Below are positions 7,716 to 19,804 of a stretch of 64,000 bases of DNA, one piece after another. Source of the stretch: Spiribacter roseus. GTDB taxonomy: Bacteria > Pseudomonadota > Gammaproteobacteria > Nitrococcales > Nitrococcaceae. The stretch covers positions 248,001 to 312,000 of the forward strand of contig NZ_CP016382.1 of NCBI RefSeq assembly GCF_002813635.1, given 5' to 3'. Each line of letters opens with the position of its first letter. Positions within the stretch are counted from its first letter, which is position 1. The notes below the pieces were generated by a model, which did no database searches, was not told the origin of the DNA, and saw only the letters and a list, made by a program, of their open reading frames with translations. A program made the position numbers and the translations under genes.

Positions 7716-8828
7716 TTGTCGACGCCCATGTACCCCATCCGCCAATGGCTCAACCGCCACCTGAGCAATCCGCAGGTGGTGGGACTGACCGTGATACTGC
7801 TGATCGGCGTCGCCGTGGTGACGTTTCTGGGCAGCATGCTGGTGCCGGTGTTCGCCTCGATCGTGCTGGCCTATCTGCTTGAGGGCATCGTCCGCACCCT
7901 GACCCGCTATCACGTCCCGCGCGGGCCGGCCGTGCTGATCGTCTATCTGCTCTTTCTGCTGTGTCTGGTGGCGGGGCTGCTGGCGCTGCTGCCGACCATC
8001 GTCAACCAGGTCATTCAGCTGGTGGAAAACCTCCCGGCCATGCTCGAGCAGGGTCAGCAGGCCCTGCTGCAGCTGCCCGAGCGCTATCCCGCCTACTTTT
8101 CGGCCGACCAGGTCGCGGCGCTGCTGGATACCATCCGCCGCGAGGCCATTGGCTACGCCCGCAGCCTGGCCTCGTCGCTGTCGCTGGCCTCGGTGGTGAT
8201 GGTGGTCACGATCATGGTCTACGCGGTGCTGCTGCCGGTGCTGATCTTCTTTTTCCTGTGGGACAAGTCGCGGATCCTGGGCTGGACGGTGCGCTTTTTG
8301 CCGCGCCATTACGGCCTGGTGGCCTCGGTGTGGCACGAGGTGGATCTGCAGATCGGCAACTATGTGCGTGGCAAGTTCGTCGAGGTGGCCATCGTCTGGG
8401 TGGGCAGCTACCTGACCTTTCTCGCCCTGGGGCTCGACTTCGCCATGCTGCTGGCGCTGATGGTGGGGCTGTCGGTGATCATTCCCTATGTGGGTGCCAT
8501 CGTCGTGACGCTGCCCATCGCCATCGTCGCCTATTTCCAGTTCGGGGCCAGCAGCGAGTTCATGTGGGTGCTCATCGCCTACGCCATCATCCAGGCCATC
8601 GATGCCAATGTGCTGGTGCCGCTGCTGTTCTCCGAGGCGGTCAACCTGCACCCGGTGGCCATCATCATCGCCATCCTGATCTTTGGCGGCATCTGGGGGT
8701 TCTGGGGGGTGTTCTTCGCGATTCCGCTGGCCAATCTCATCCAGGCGGTGATCAATGCCTGGCCGCGGGTCAGCATCGAGGATGAGGACGGCGAAGACGG
8801 GGCGGGCGAGGCGGATGCCGCCGGCTAG
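7716..8828 (+). CDS. AI-2E/PerM-family membrane transporter
   Basis: Multi-spanning inner-membrane protein of the PerM/TqsA family (putative permeases or exporters; some members move autoinducer-2 or act as Na+/H+ antiporters). 370 residues with about eight hydrophobic segments: two near the N-terminus (about 20-65), one at 70-95, a periplasmic/helical region with QVIQLVENLPAM, and paired segments to residue 345. An acidic tail (EDEDGEDGAGEAD) ends it. A TTG start at 7716 is chosen because AGGAGG lies 5 bases before it; the next ATG (7728) is too far. It converges on phoH, sharing CTAG so that both stop codons overlap. Substrate is unknown. Confidence 0.85.
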   Translation: MSTPMYPIRQWLNRHLSNPQVVGLTVILLIGVAVVTFLGSMLVPVFASIVLAYLLEGIVRTLTRYHVPRGPAVLIVYLLFLLCLVAGLLALLPTIVNQVIQLVENLPAMLEQGQQALLQLPERYPAYFSADQVAALLDTIRREAIGYARSLASSLSLASVVMVVTIMVYAVLLPVLIFFFLWDKSRILGWTVRFLPRHYGLVASVWHEVDLQIGNYVRGKFVEVAIVWVGSYLTFLALGLDFAMLLALMVGLSVIIPYVGAIVVTLPIAIVAYFQFGASSEFMWVLIAYAIIQAIDANVLVPLLFSEAVNLHPVAIIIAILIFGGIWGFWGVFFAIPLANLIQAVINAWPRVSIEDEDGEDGAGEADAAG

Positions 8829-10105
8829 AGGACGTCGCTGGCGTAGGCGGCGAGGCGCGAGCGCTCGCCCCGGGTCAGGGTCAGATGACCGCCGTGGGGC
8901 CAGTCCCGAAAGCGCCGCACCAGATAGGTCAGTCCCGAGGTGGTGGGGGTCAGCCAGGGCGTGTCGATCTGGCCGATGTTGCCGAGGCAGACGATCTTGG
9001 TGCCGGGCCCGGCCCGGGTGATCAGCGTGCGCATCTGCTGCGGGGTCAGGTTCTGCGCCTCATCGAGCACCATGAACCGGTTGAGCAGGGTGCGCCCGCG
9101 CATGAAATTGAGTGAGCGGATGCGGATACGGCTATGGAGCAGGTCCTGGGTGGCGGCCTGGCCCCAGCGATTGCCGCCACCGGCCCCCCGGGACGGCGCG
9201 CTCAGCACCTCGAGGTTGTCCATCAGCGCCCCCATCCACGGTGACATCTTCTCTTCCTCGGTGCCGGGCAGATAGCCGATCTCTTCACCAATGGCCACCG
9301 TCGCGCGGGTCATGAGGATTTCATCGTAGCGGTCGGTCTCAAGGGTCTGGGTCAGGCCCGCCGCCAGGGTGAGCAGGGTCTTGCCGGTGCCCGCCGGCCC
9401 CAGCAGCGTCACCAGATCGACTTCGGGGTCGAGCAGCAGGTCGAGGGCCAGTGCCTGCTGGCGATTGCGGGCATGAATGCCCCACACTGACTCGCCCCCG
9501 GGGCGGTAGTCGACCACCGGCGTTGGCTCGAGCGCGCCGCTGGCGCCGGGCACAAGGCGCCAGGCCTGCTCGTCGCCAAGCAGGAACTCATTGGCCGTGG
9601 CCGTCGCGGGGGGCTCGGTGGCGGCCGGGGTGCCGGGCGGCAGGGTGTGCATGCCGTCGGGCAGCAGGTCCGGGTCGTCGAGGCGCGCCTCGCTCTCATG
9701 GTCACTGGCCTCGAGCCCCAGCACACTGGCCTGGATGCGCAGGTTGATGTCGCGGGCCACCACCGTGAGCTGCATGTCGGGGTGGGTGCGTGCCAGGGTC
9801 TGCGCGGCGGCGAGCACCGGCGGGGCCTGACCGGCCTCGGTGTCGGTCAGAAAGTAAAGCCGCCCCAGCCCCTCGCCCAGTGGCAGCCCGTCGGCCAGCG
9901 ACCGGGGGGCGACACCCGCGAGCCGCTCGTCGAGGAAACGGGCCGCCTGCAGGGCGTTGCGCGCCTCCTCACTGTTGCCATGGCGCGCGGCATCCAGGCC
10001 GTGCAGCACGGCGAGCGGCAGATAGATATCGCGCGACTCGAAACGGAACAGCGCCGCCGGGTCGTGGAGCAGCACGGAGGTGTCGAGCAGGCAGGCTTGA
10101 TGCAT
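8825..10105 (-). CDS. PIN domain-PhoH-type ATPase
   Basis: Two-domain protein resembling PhoH2 toxin-like RNA helicase/RNases. 426 residues: N-terminal PIN domain (about 5-150; acidic residues Asp8 in LLDTSVLL and later VVARDINLR), a low-complexity linker rich in Pro/Thr/Ala (about 155-175), and a PhoH ATPase domain with Walker A GPAGTGKT near residue 240 and Walker B VLDEAQNLTPQQM near residue 355. Likely acts on RNA in the cytoplasm, with the PIN part cutting and the ATPase unwinding. It lies 12 bases after bcp and is probably part of the gcvR-bcp-phoH transcript. The direct cellular target is not predictable. Confidence 0.88.
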   Translation of the reverse strand: MHQACLLDTSVLLHDPAALFRFESRDIYLPLAVLHGLDAARHGNSEEARNALQAARFLDERLAGVAPRSLADGLPLGEGLGRLYFLTDTEAGQAPPVLAAAQTLARTHPDMQLTVVARDINLRIQASVLGLEASDHESEARLDDPDLLPDGMHTLPPGTPAATEPPATATANEFLLGDEQAWRLVPGASGALEPTPVVDYRPGGESVWGIHARNRQQALALDLLLDPEVDLVTLLGPAGTGKTLLTLAAGLTQTLETDRYDEILMTRATVAIGEEIGYLPGTEEEKMSPWMGALMDNLEVLSAPSRGAGGGNRWGQAATQDLLHSRIRIRSLNFMRGRTLLNRFMVLDEAQNLTPQQMRTLITRAGPGTKIVCLGNIGQIDTPWLTPTTSGLTYLVRRFRDWPHGGHLTLTRGERSRLAAYASDVL

Positions 10106-10117
10106 ATGCCGGTGTGC

Positions 10118-10594
10118 CTAGCCGCCGCTGTGGGCGCGCAGGGCCTCGAGGACCGCCTCGGCGTGACCCTCGACGCTCACCTTGCGCCATTCCTCGCGCA
10201 GCACGCCCTCGGGGTCGATCAGAAAGGTGCTGCGCTCGATCCCGCGGGCGGGCTTGCCGAACATCACCTTGTCGCGCATGACAGCGAACTGGTTGCAGAC
10301 GGTTTCATCCTTGTCGCTGAGCAGCACGAACGGGAAGTCGTACTTGGCCCGGAAGTTGGCAAGCGCCCGCGGGCCGTCCCGGGAAATGCCGGCCACCTGC
10401 GCGTTGAGGGCGTTGAAGCGCGGGTCGAGGTCGCGGAAGGCCTCGCTTTCCACCGTGCAGCCCGGCGTGCTCGCCTTGGGGAAGAAGTACAGCACCACCC
10501 AGCCGCCGCGCTGGTCGGCGAGCCGCCAGGTGTCACCACGGTCGGTGGGCCGTTCGAAATCGGCAACCGGTTGATTGAGCAGGATCTCGGTCAT
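10118..10594 (-). CDS. bcp: Thioredoxin-dependent peroxiredoxin of the Bcp/PrxQ family
   Basis: Reduces hydrogen peroxide and organic hydroperoxides in the cytoplasm. 158 residues, typical length. The peroxidatic cysteine is Cys46 in the STPGCT motif. The usual resolving cysteine five residues on (Cys50 in E. coli) is missing here: the stretch reads TVESEAF. The only other cysteine is Cys100 in ETVCNQF. So the enzyme either works as a 1-Cys peroxiredoxin or uses Cys100. It follows gcvR by 4 bases; gcvR-bcp divergent from dapA is the same arrangement as in E. coli. Confidence 0.91.
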   Translation of the reverse strand: MTEILLNQPVADFERPTDRGDTWRLADQRGGWVVLYFFPKASTPGCTVESEAFRDLDPRFNALNAQVAGISRDGPRALANFRAKYDFPFVLLSDKDETVCNQFAVMRDKVMFGKPARGIERSTFLIDPEGVLREEWRKVSVEGHAEAVLEALRAHSGG

Positions 10595-10598
10595 GGCG

Positions 10599-11132
10599 TC
10601 AGTGCCTCAGGGGTTCGATGATGGCGTCGAGGTTGAGCTGGTCGCAGAAGTCCATAAACTCCTCACGCAGCCGCGCGATATGCAGCGAGGCGGCGACGTC
10701 GATGGTCATCTGCAGCTGGAACATGGGCGTTCGGGTATGGGCCGCGGCATAGGTGGTCGTGGTCAGGTCGCGGACATTGATCTCGCGACTGGCGAAGAAA
10801 TGCCCGAGCTGATGGACGATGCCGGCATGATCCACGCAGACCACCTCGACGCTGTAGGGCATGACATTGGCGGTGGGCTGGGGTGGGCGGGTGCGACGCA
10901 CCTGCACATCCAGGTCCAGCCGGCGGCCGGCGGCGGGCAGCGATGACTCGAGCTTGGCCAGCTCGTTCCAGCGGCCTTCCACCGTCAGGATCATCGCGAA
11001 GTCGCCGCCGAGCACGCTCATGCGGCTGTCGCCGATGCTGCAGCCGGTATCGCGGATGAGGGCCGAGACGGCCTCCACCAGCCCGGGGCGGTCTTCGCCC
11101 AGGGCGGAAACGACGAGGTAGTTTTTGTGCAT
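10599..11132 (-). CDS. gcvR: Glycine cleavage system regulator GcvR-like, two ACT domains
   Basis: Known in E. coli to antagonise the activator GcvA and so repress glycine cleavage genes. 177 residues with two ACT domains: the first starts KNYLVVSALGEDRPGLVEAV (residues 3-22), the second PYSVEVVCVDHAGIVHQLG (about 93-111). No DNA-binding domain is present, consistent with action through a partner. It heads the gcvR-bcp-phoH set and is divergent from dapA. Amino-acid (glycine) sensing is expected from the ACT fold but not shown by the sequence. Confidence 0.85.
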   Translation of the reverse strand: MHKNYLVVSALGEDRPGLVEAVSALIRDTGCSIGDSRMSVLGGDFAMILTVEGRWNELAKLESSLPAAGRRLDLDVQVRRTRPPQPTANVMPYSVEVVCVDHAGIVHQLGHFFASREINVRDLTTTTYAAAHTRTPMFQLQMTIDVAASLHIARLREEFMDFCDQLNLDAIIEPLRH

Positions 11133-11209
11133 GCCGCTGCCCGATACTGCCCGCTTGAAGCCCCGTGATCGAAGCGCCGCAGTGTACCACGTCAGTGCCG
11201 CCCGGCGGC

Positions 11210-11238
11210 TTGTCAGTCCGGGAGTGCGCGGCTAACAT
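11210..11238 (+). promoter_or_regulatory. Putative dapA promoter
   Basis: TTGTCA (11210-11215), a 17-base spacer and TAACAT (11233-11238). It lies 33 bases before the dapA ATG in the gcvR-dapA divergent region (11133-11271), which otherwise holds no gene. Match is 5/6 and 4/6 to sigma-70 boxes. Confidence 0.5.
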
Positions 11239-11271
11239 CCTCGCATTGTGGCAGCGGCGGGGATTTTGGCG

Positions 11272-12147
11272 ATGTTCCAGGGCAGCATGGTTGCGATGGC
11301 AACCCCCATGCACACTGACGGGGCCCTGGACGAGGCAGGCCTCGAGCGGTTGGTGGAGTTTCATATCGATCGGGGCACCGATGCCATCGTCGCGGTGGGC
11401 ACCACCGGCGAGTCGGCCACCCTCGATCATGATGAGCATCATCATGTCATGCGCCGCACGGTGGAGATCGCCCGCGGCCGGATCACGGTGATGGGTGGCT
11501 GCGGCGCCAACAGCACCTGGGAGGCCGAAGCGCTGGCGCGCCGCGCCCTCGAGGTGGGCTGCGCGGCCGCGCTGCTGGTCACCCCCTACTACAACAAGCC
11601 CACCCAGGAAGGGCTCTATCAGCACTTCCGGCACATCGCCGACCGGGTGCCGATCCCGCAGATCCTCTACAACGTGCCGGGCCGCACCGGGGTCGACCTG
11701 CTGCCCGAGACCGTCGACCGGCTCGCCGACATCCCCAACATCGTCGCCATCAAGGAGGCCTCCGGCAGCCTTGAGCGTGCCGAGGAGGTGATCGAGCGCT
11801 GTGGCGATCGCATTGACCTGTACTGCGGCGAGGATGCCCGCAACCTGGCGCTGATGAATGCCGGCGCCCGGGGCTGCGTGTCGGTGACCGCGAATGTCGC
11901 CCCGGCGCTGATGCATCAGATGTGCGCGGCGGCGCTGGCCGGCGATCAGCCGCGGGCCGAGGCGCTGGACGCGCGGCTGGCGGCGTTGCATAACGCGCTT
12001 TTCCTTGAGACCAATCCCATCCCGGTCAAATGGGCGCTGCACGAAATGGGGCTCATCGAGGACGGCATGCGACTGCCGATGACACCGCTGTCCGCGCCGT
12101 ATCACGAGACGGTGCGCCAGGCCCTGAAACTGGCGGATGCCCGATGA
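11272..12147 (+). CDS. dapA: 4-Hydroxy-tetrahydrodipicolinate synthase
   Basis: Condenses pyruvate with aspartate semialdehyde, the first committed step to diaminopimelate and lysine. 291 residues. The active site is complete: Schiff-base Lys161 in VAIKEASG, Tyr133 in LYNVPGRTG, Thr44 in VGTTGES, the same numbering as E. coli DapA. The ATG at 11272 (MFQGS, like MFTGS in E. coli) is chosen over an in-frame GTG at 11248. The stop codon overlaps the bamC start as ATGA, so the two are coupled. Confidence 0.96.
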   Translation: MFQGSMVAMATPMHTDGALDEAGLERLVEFHIDRGTDAIVAVGTTGESATLDHDEHHHVMRRTVEIARGRITVMGGCGANSTWEAEALARRALEVGCAAALLVTPYYNKPTQEGLYQHFRHIADRVPIPQILYNVPGRTGVDLLPETVDRLADIPNIVAIKEASGSLERAEEVIERCGDRIDLYCGEDARNLALMNAGARGCVSVTANVAPALMHQMCAAALAGDQPRAEALDARLAALHNALFLETNPIPVKWALHEMGLIEDGMRLPMTPLSAPYHETVRQALKLADAR

Positions 12148-12731
12148 GGCGGATCATGGCGGGACTGCTGGCGCTGGCGCTGACCGGCTGCGGATTGATG
12201 AGTGGCCCCCCGGACGAGGCGGAACGCCGCGCCGAGGCCCTGCGTCAGCCTCCGGACGTGCTGGCCGACGCGCGACCGGCCGCCGGTGACGGGTCGGCCG
12301 ATGCGGATGCCCGGGCCGATGCCGACGGCCGGGAGGCGGCGACGCCTGAGCGCAGTGCGGTGCGAACGCTGGACGGTCAGCCGGTGCTGGATCTGGGCCT
12401 GCCGTTGAACGCGGCCTGGGCGGTGACCGGTCGTGCCATCGATCGGGTGGGTTTTGAGCTGCTGGGCTCCGATCGCGACCGGCATACCCACCGCATCCGC
12501 TACGACGGCTCCGTGGCCTCGGAAGTGGAGAATGATGGCGACGCGGGCCTGCTGGACTCGCTGGCGTTCTGGCGTGAAAAGCCCGAAGGCTCGCTGCAGC
12601 CGTATGAAGTGGTGGTCACCGAGCGCGGCACGGGGGCCCGCGTGACGGTGCAGGACGACAGCGGCAATCCGGCCGCCCCGGGCGCGGCCCGACAGGTCCT
12701 GGCCGTGCTGGCCGAACAGCTCAAGCCCTGA
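12144..12731 (+). CDS. bamC: Outer membrane assembly lipoprotein BamC-like (short)
   Basis: Predicted outer-membrane lipoprotein of the BAM complex. 195 residues, clearly shorter than E. coli BamC (about 344). A lipoprotein signal ends at the lipobox LTGC (Cys15). A low-complexity Ala/Asp/Glu linker follows (about 30-70). One BamC-type domain remains, from [26 protein letters not shown] through [11 protein letters not shown], with a C-terminal [10 protein letters not shown] helix. Only one of the two helix-grip domains of BamC is present. Identification rests mainly on position directly after dapA (dapA-nlpB order) and the fold pattern. Confidence 0.72.
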   Translation: MRRIMAGLLALALTGCGLMSGPPDEAERRAEALRQPPDVLADARPAAGDGSADADARADADGREAATPERSAVRTLDGQPVLDLGLPLNAAWAVTGRAIDRVGFELLGSDRDRHTHRIRYDGSVASEVENDGDAGLLDSLAFWREKPEGSLQPYEVVVTERGTGARVTVQDDSGNPAAPGAARQVLAVLAEQLKP

Positions 12732-12736
12732 GCCTG

Positions 12737-15700
12737 ATGCAGATCCTGGTCAGTCAAGCCGGTTGGGCGTCGGTGACCGATGCCCGTCAGTGCCAGCGGG
12801 CCCGTGCCGCCGAGCCGGTGATACGCGAGCTCTACGCGCTGGCGGTCTATTTCGTTGACACCGAACGGGCCCTGACCGCGGCCGAGGCCGAGCGGCTGGC
12901 CACCCTGCTGGATGCCGAGCCGATCGAGGCGGGCGCCGAACCGGTGGAACTGCTGGTGGTGCCGCGCCTGGGCACCCTCTCGCCATGGGCGAGCAAGGCC
13001 GGCGATATCGCCGAGCACTGCGGACTGAATGCGGTGGTGCGGCTCGAGCGGGGCCTCGCCTATCGCGCCGTCGATGCCGCCGGCTCGGCGCTGGACCTGC
13101 GGCGCCGGCCCGCCCTGCAGGCCGCCCTGCACGACCGCATGACCGAGTCGGTGCTGACCACCCTGGATGACGCCGAGGGCCTGTTCGCGACCCATCCCGC
13201 CCGGGCGCTCGAGTGGATCGATGTGCGCGGCGGCGGCGCCGACGCCCTGGCCGCCGCCGACCGCGATCTGGGCCTGGCCCTGTCCGCCGATGAGCGTGAC
13301 TACCTGCTCGAGAACTATCAGGCCCTGGGGCGCAATCCCACCGACGTCGAGCTGATGATGTTCGCCCAGGCCAATTCCGAGCATTGCCGGCACAAGATTT
13401 TCAATGCCGACTGGGTGATCGACGGGGTGGCCATGGACGCATCGCTGTTCGCGATGATCCGCCACACCCACGCCATGCGCCCCGAGGGAGTGCTGTCGGC
13501 CTACAGCGACAACGCCGCGGTGATCGAAAGCGCGCCGGTGGATCGCTTCTACCCGGGGCCGGATGGCCATTACCGGCATCACCACGCCTCGGCGCATCTG
13601 GTCATGAAGGTCGAGACCCATAATCATCCCACCGCCATCTCGCCGTTCGCCGGCGCCGCCACCGGGGTGGGCGGCGAAATCCGCGACGAGGCGGCCACCG
13701 GCCGGGGCGCCCGCACCAAGGCGGGTCTGGCGGGGTTTTCGGTGTCCAATCTGCGCATTCCGGGGGCGGAACAGCCCTGGGAGGTGGACCATGGGCGGCC
13801 GGCGCGTCTGGCCTCGGCGCTTGAAATCATGCTGGACGGGCCCATCGGTGCGGCGCGCTACGGCAACGAGTTCGGCCGCCCGCAGCTGTGTGGCTACTTC
13901 CGCAGCTACGAGCAGGCCCAGCCCGGGCCGGACGGCGACGAGGTCCGGGGCTATCACAAGCCGGTGATGATCGCCGGCGGCATGGGGGCCATCGCCCCCG
14001 AGCAGGTGGACAAGGGCATCGCCCCCGAGGGATCGCCGCTGGTGGTGCTGGGCGGCCCGGCCATGCTGATCGGCTTGGGGGGCGGCGCGGCGTCGTCGGT
14101 GGCGAGCGGCGAGAGCGCCGAGGCACTGGATTTTGCCTCGGTGCAGCGCAGCAACCCCGAAATGGAGCGGCGCTGCCAGGAGGTGATCGATGCCTGCTGG
14201 CGGCTGGGTGAAGCCAACCCGATCATCGCCGTGCACGACGTCGGCGCCGGGGGCCTGTCCAACGCGCTGCCCGAGTTGATGGACGACTCCGACCGCGGCG
14301 GGCGGCTCGAGCTGCGCACCATCCCCTGCGCCGAGGCCGGGCTGTCGCCGCTGGAGATCTGGTGCAACGAGGCCCAGGAGCGCTATGTGCTGGCGCTGGA
14401 TGCCGCGCGTCTCGAGACCTTTCAGGCCATCTGCGAGCGCGAGCGGGCCCCGTTCGCCCAGGTGGGCGAGGCCACCGACGAGCGCCAGCTGGTGCTGGGG
14501 GACGCCGAGTTTGACAGTACCCCGGTGGATATCCCCATGGATCTGCTGCTGGGCAAACCGCCCAAGATGCGCCGCGTGGTGGAACGCCGCGCCCCGGTGC
14601 GCCGGGCGTTGCAGCTGGACGGGGTGAGCATCCGCGAGGCCGCCCACCGCGTGCTGCGCCTGCCCACGGTGGCGAGTAAGGAATTCCTGATCACCATCGC
14701 CGATCGCAGCGTGACCGGACTGACCGCACGCGATCAGATGGTGGGGCCCTGGCAGGTGCCGGTGGCCGATTACGGCCTGACGCTGGGGGATTATCAGGGC
14801 TATCGCGGCGAGGCCATGGCGATGGGCGAGCGCAGCCCCGTGGCGCTGCTGGACGCGCCGGCGTCGGGCCGGATGGCCATCGCCGAGGCGCTGACCAACC
14901 TGATGGGCGCCGGCGTCGGGCGGCTGCGCGCGGTCAACCTGTCGGCGAACTGGATGGCGGCCTGTGATCACCCGGGCGAGGCGGCCCGCCTCTACGACAC
15001 CGTGGCGGCGGTGGGCCGCGAGCTCTGCCCGCAGCTCGGCATCGCCATTCCGGTGGGCAAGGATTCGTTGTCCATGAAGACCGTCTGGCCCGCTGAGGGC
15101 GGCGAACGGTCGGTGACCTCGCCGCTCACCCTGGTGGTGTCGGCGTTTGCGCCGGTGGCGGATGCGCGTCAGGCGCTGACCCCGCAGCTCGCCACCGATC
15201 CTGGCAGCCACCTGTATCTGCTGGATCTGGGTGGCGGCCGTCGGCTGGGTGGCTCGGCGCTGGCGCAGGTTTACGGCCAGATCGGCGATCAACCCGCCGA
15301 CCTGGATGACCCGGATGCCCTCGCGGCCGGCTTCGACACCGTCCAGGATCTGATGGGCGCCGGGCGGCTGCAGGCACTGCATGACGTCTCGGACGGCGGC
15401 CTGCTGGTGACGCTGGCCGAGATGGGCTTCGCCGCACGCACCGGCCTGGCGGTGGATGTCTCGATGCTGGGGGATGACCCCATGGCCGCCGTGTTTGCCG
15501 AGGAACCGGGCGTGGTGCTGCAGGTGCTCGATGCCGACCGCCCGGCGGTGGAGGCGGCGTTCGAGGCGGCGGGGCTGGGCGCGCGGGTGCATCGCATCGG
15601 CCGCCCGGCCGCCGGCGGGCATCTGCTGATCCGCCATCATGGCGCGGTGGTGCTGGACGAATCGCTGGCTGATCTTGAACAGGTCTGGCACGAGACCAGC

Positions 15701-16612
15701 CACCATCTGCAGGCGCTGCGCGATGACCCGGACTGCGCCGACGAGGCCCATGCGGCCATCGCCGAGCGCGATGATCCGGGGCTGCGCGCGCAGCTAAGCT
15801 TTGATCCGGCCGAGGCGGTGGCCCCGGCGGTGCAGCGCGGCGCCGCGCCGCGCGTGGCGGTGCTCCGCGAACAGGGGGTGAACAGCCACATCGAAATGGC
15901 GGCGGCCTTCGAGCGCGCCGGCTTTGAACCGGTCGATCTGCACACCACCGATCTGATGGCCGACCCCGAGCGGCTCGCCGACTGCCAGGCACTGGTGGCC
16001 TGTGGCGGTTTCTCCTACGGCGATGTGCTGGGTGCCGGCCAGGGCTGGGCGCGCACGATCCTCTATAACGAGCGGCTGCGGGATGCCTTTGCCGGCTTTT
16101 TCGCGCGCCCCGACACCCTGGCGCTGGGGGTGTGCAACGGCTGCCAGATGCTCTCGGCATTGCGCGGGATCATCCCCGGCACGGCGCAGTGGCCGGATTT
16201 TCGCGGCAATCGCTCGCGCCAGTACGAGGCGCGCCTCGCGCAGGTCGAGGTGTTGCCGTCCCCCTCACTCATGCTGGGCGACATGGCCGGCTCGACCCTG
16301 CCTATCGTGGTGGCCCATGGCGAGGGCCGGGCGGTGTTCGACAACGCCGGGGGTGCTGCCGCGGCGGCGGGTCTGGTGGGGCTGCGCTATGTGGATGCCC
16401 GGGGCGGACCGGCCGTGCGCTATCCCGCCAATCCCAACGGCTCGCCGGACGGGATCACCGGGCTGTGCAATGCCGATGGCCGGGTGACGATCATGATGCC
16501 GCATCCTGAGCGGGTGTTCCGCTCGATCCAGCATTCGTGGTGTCCGGCGCCCTGGGGTGAGGATGGCGCCTGGATGCGGCTGTTCCGCAACGCCCGGCGG
16601 GCGCTCGACTGA
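12737..16612 (+). CDS. purL: Phosphoribosylformylglycinamidine synthase, single-chain form
   Basis: Fourth step of de novo purine synthesis: converts FGAR to FGAM using glutamine and ATP. 1291 residues, the length of the large gammaproteobacterial enzyme. Order visible: N-terminal PurS-like domain, linker, synthetase domains with [15 protein letters not shown] near residue 215 and [18 protein letters not shown] near residue 294, then a C-terminal glutaminase with nucleophile Cys in [10 protein letters not shown] near residue 1135 and the His/Glu pair in MPHPERVFR near residue 1255. The ATG lies 5 bases after the bamC stop. It converges on the AAA ATPase gene with a 4-base gap. Confidence 0.97.
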   Translation: MQILVSQAGWASVTDARQCQRARAAEPVIRELYALAVYFVDTERALTAAEAERLATLLDAEPIEAGAEPVELLVVPRLGTLSPWASKAGDIAEHCGLNAVVRLERGLAYRAVDAAGSALDLRRRPALQAALHDRMTESVLTTLDDAEGLFATHPARALEWIDVRGGGADALAAADRDLGLALSADERDYLLENYQALGRNPTDVELMMFAQANSEHCRHKIFNADWVIDGVAMDASLFAMIRHTHAMRPEGVLSAYSDNAAVIESAPVDRFYPGPDGHYRHHHASAHLVMKVETHNHPTAISPFAGAATGVGGEIRDEAATGRGARTKAGLAGFSVSNLRIPGAEQPWEVDHGRPARLASALEIMLDGPIGAARYGNEFGRPQLCGYFRSYEQAQPGPDGDEVRGYHKPVMIAGGMGAIAPEQVDKGIAPEGSPLVVLGGPAMLIGLGGGAASSVASGESAEALDFASVQRSNPEMERRCQEVIDACWRLGEANPIIAVHDVGAGGLSNALPELMDDSDRGGRLELRTIPCAEAGLSPLEIWCNEAQERYVLALDAARLETFQAICERERAPFAQVGEATDERQLVLGDAEFDSTPVDIPMDLLLGKPPKMRRVVERRAPVRRALQLDGVSIREAAHRVLRLPTVASKEFLITIADRSVTGLTARDQMVGPWQVPVADYGLTLGDYQGYRGEAMAMGERSPVALLDAPASGRMAIAEALTNLMGAGVGRLRAVNLSANWMAACDHPGEAARLYDTVAAVGRELCPQLGIAIPVGKDSLSMKTVWPAEGGERSVTSPLTLVVSAFAPVADARQALTPQLATDPGSHLYLLDLGGGRRLGGSALAQVYGQIGDQPADLDDPDALAAGFDTVQDLMGAGRLQALHDVSDGGLLVTLAEMGFAARTGLAVDVSMLGDDPMAAVFAEEPGVVLQVLDADRPAVEAAFEAAGLGARVHRIGRPAAGGHLLIRHHGAVVLDESLADLEQVWHETSHHLQALRDDPDCADEAHAAIAERDDPGLRAQLSFDPAEAVAPAVQRGAAPRVAVLREQGVNSHIEMAAAFERAGFEPVDLHTTDLMADPERLADCQALVACGGFSYGDVLGAGQGWARTILYNERLRDAFAGFFARPDTLALGVCNGCQMLSALRGIIPGTAQWPDFRGNRSRQYEARLAQVEVLPSPSLMLGDMAGSTLPIVVAHGEGRAVFDNAGGAAAAAGLVGLRYVDARGGPAVRYPANPNGSPDGITGLCNADGRVTIMMPHPERVFRSIQHSWCPAPWGEDGAWMRLFRNARRALD

Positions 16613-16616
16613 ACGC

Positions 16617-17498
16617 CTAACCGCCGGGTGGCGCAAGCCCGCGGGCGCCCACCCAGTCGCGGGCGAACTGCCAGGCCACCCGACCACTGCGCGAGCCGCG
16701 GGCCCGCGCAAAGCGCAGCGCATCGGCCCGCCAGGCCTCGGGCTCGGGGGCCGGCGCCGGGTGCAGGCGCCCGACCCACAGCGCGCAGATATCCAGATAG
16801 CGGTTCTGGTCAAAGGGCTGGAATGACAGCCACAGACCGAAACGCTCGGACAGGGAAATCTTTTCTTCCACGGCCTCGCCGGGATGGATCTCGCCGTCCA
16901 CCGGCCGCGCCTGTTCATTCTCGGAGAAGTATTCGGGCAGCAGGTGACGCCGGTTTGAGGTGGCGTAGATGACCAGATTGTCGGGCGGTGCCGCCACCGA
17001 ACCGTCGAGCGCCGCCTTGAGCGCCTTGTAGCTGGGATCGTCGGCCTCGAATGAGAGATCGTCGCAGAACAGGATGAAGCGCTCGGGCCGGCCGTCGAGG
17101 GCGGCGATGATCCGCGGCAGGGCGATCAGGTCGGCGGGCTGCACCTCGACCAGACGCAGGCCCTGCGCGGCGTACTCATTGAGCAGCGCCTTGATGAGTG
17201 ACGACTTGCCCGTCCCCCGGGCGCCGGAGAGCAGGACATTGTTGGCCGGCAGCCCGGCGAGGAACTGCCGGGTGTTGCGCTCGGCGGCGTCGCGGGCACG
17301 CTCGATATGCTGCAGCGCATCGAGGCGGATGGGGTGACGGTGGGCCACCGGCTCGAACCCGCCGCCGCGCGGGCCCTCCACCCAGCGCGCCGCGACCTGA
17401 TCGGACCAGTCGATGGCCGCGGTCCGCGCGGGCAGCAGCGGCTCGAGCCGGTCGAGCAGGGCATCGATTCGGTCGGCCAATGAGTCCAGTCGATCCAT
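16617..17498 (-). CDS. DUF815-family AAA+ ATPase
   Basis: Uncharacterised ATPase family, widely conserved in proteobacteria. 293 residues: N-terminal region to about residue 75, then an AAA+ core with Walker A SGARGTGKSSL near residue 94, Walker B ILFCDDLSFE near residue 142, and a sensor-like VIYATSNRRHL near residue 175. The stretch FSENEQARPVDGEIHPGEAVEEKISLSERFGLWLSF is the family's most conserved part (only its key residues matter: EEKISLSERFG). Divergent from the next gene with only 22 bases between start codons. No function is assigned; a chaperone-like or loading role is a guess from the fold. Confidence 0.82.
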   Translation of the reverse strand: MDRLDSLADRIDALLDRLEPLLPARTAAIDWSDQVAARWVEGPRGGGFEPVAHRHPIRLDALQHIERARDAAERNTRQFLAGLPANNVLLSGARGTGKSSLIKALLNEYAAQGLRLVEVQPADLIALPRIIAALDGRPERFILFCDDLSFEADDPSYKALKAALDGSVAAPPDNLVIYATSNRRHLLPEYFSENEQARPVDGEIHPGEAVEEKISLSERFGLWLSFQPFDQNRYLDICALWVGRLHPAPAPEPEAWRADALRFARARGSRSGRVAWQFARDWVGARGLAPPGG

Positions 17499-17520
17499 GC
17501 CCCTATGTTAGCCTCTCGCA

Positions 17521-17849
17521 ATGGAAAAGGAAGCGGGCAATCTCAAGCGCGTCTACGTCGTCGCCGACCCGCTGATCGCCGGCCACATCGAAACAATCCT
17601 CAGCGAGCGCGGTATTCACTGCTTTGTGCGCAACCGGTTTCTGACCGGGGCGGCGGGCGAGGTGCCGCCGCTGGAGGCATGGCCGGAGGTCTGGGTGCCC
17701 GCCGAGGACGAGGCCGTCGCCCGGCGTCTGATCGATGAAGTGATCGGACCGCCGGACGCGCCCGTGGGTGAAGACTGGCAATGCCCCGACTGCGGCGAAG
17801 TCATCGAGGGGCAGTTCGCCGAATGCTGGCGCTGCGGAGGGCGCCCGGA

Positions 17850-17853
<4 letters not shown>
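17521..17853 (+). CDS. DUF2007-like domain with C-terminal zinc ribbon
   Basis: Small protein of 110 residues. Residues 9-77 match the DUF2007 pattern (KRVYVVADPLIAGHIETIL ... PEVWVPAEDEAVARRLI), a fold suggested to be signal-transducing and related to PII-like ferredoxin folds. A zinc ribbon follows: CPDC near residue 88 and CWRC near residue 103. There is no ribosome site before the ATG; a TATGTT box at 17504-17509 would give a leader of only about five bases, so this could be a near-leaderless message. It overlaps the ABC-F gene by ATGA, so they are co-translated. Function unknown. Confidence 0.72.
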
Positions 17854-19754
<1,901 letters not shown>

Positions 19755-19766
19755 TCGGGTGCCACT

Positions 19767-19795
19767 TTGCCTCGACGGCCGGGCCTGCGTATTCT
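19767..19795 (+). promoter_or_regulatory. Putative livJ promoter
   Basis: TTGCCT (19767-19772), a 17-base spacer and TATTCT (19790-19795), each 4/6 to consensus, 44 bases before the livJ ATG. Moderate support only. Confidence 0.4.
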
Positions 19796-19804
19796 CGACG
19801 TCGT

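Noticed and set aside
12500..15751. A 1083-codon open frame antisense to purL
   Set aside because: It has no recognisable domains and is rich in His/Arg/Gln/Gly; the opposite strand holds a complete PurL with catalytic motifs. Long antisense frames are expected in high-GC DNA.
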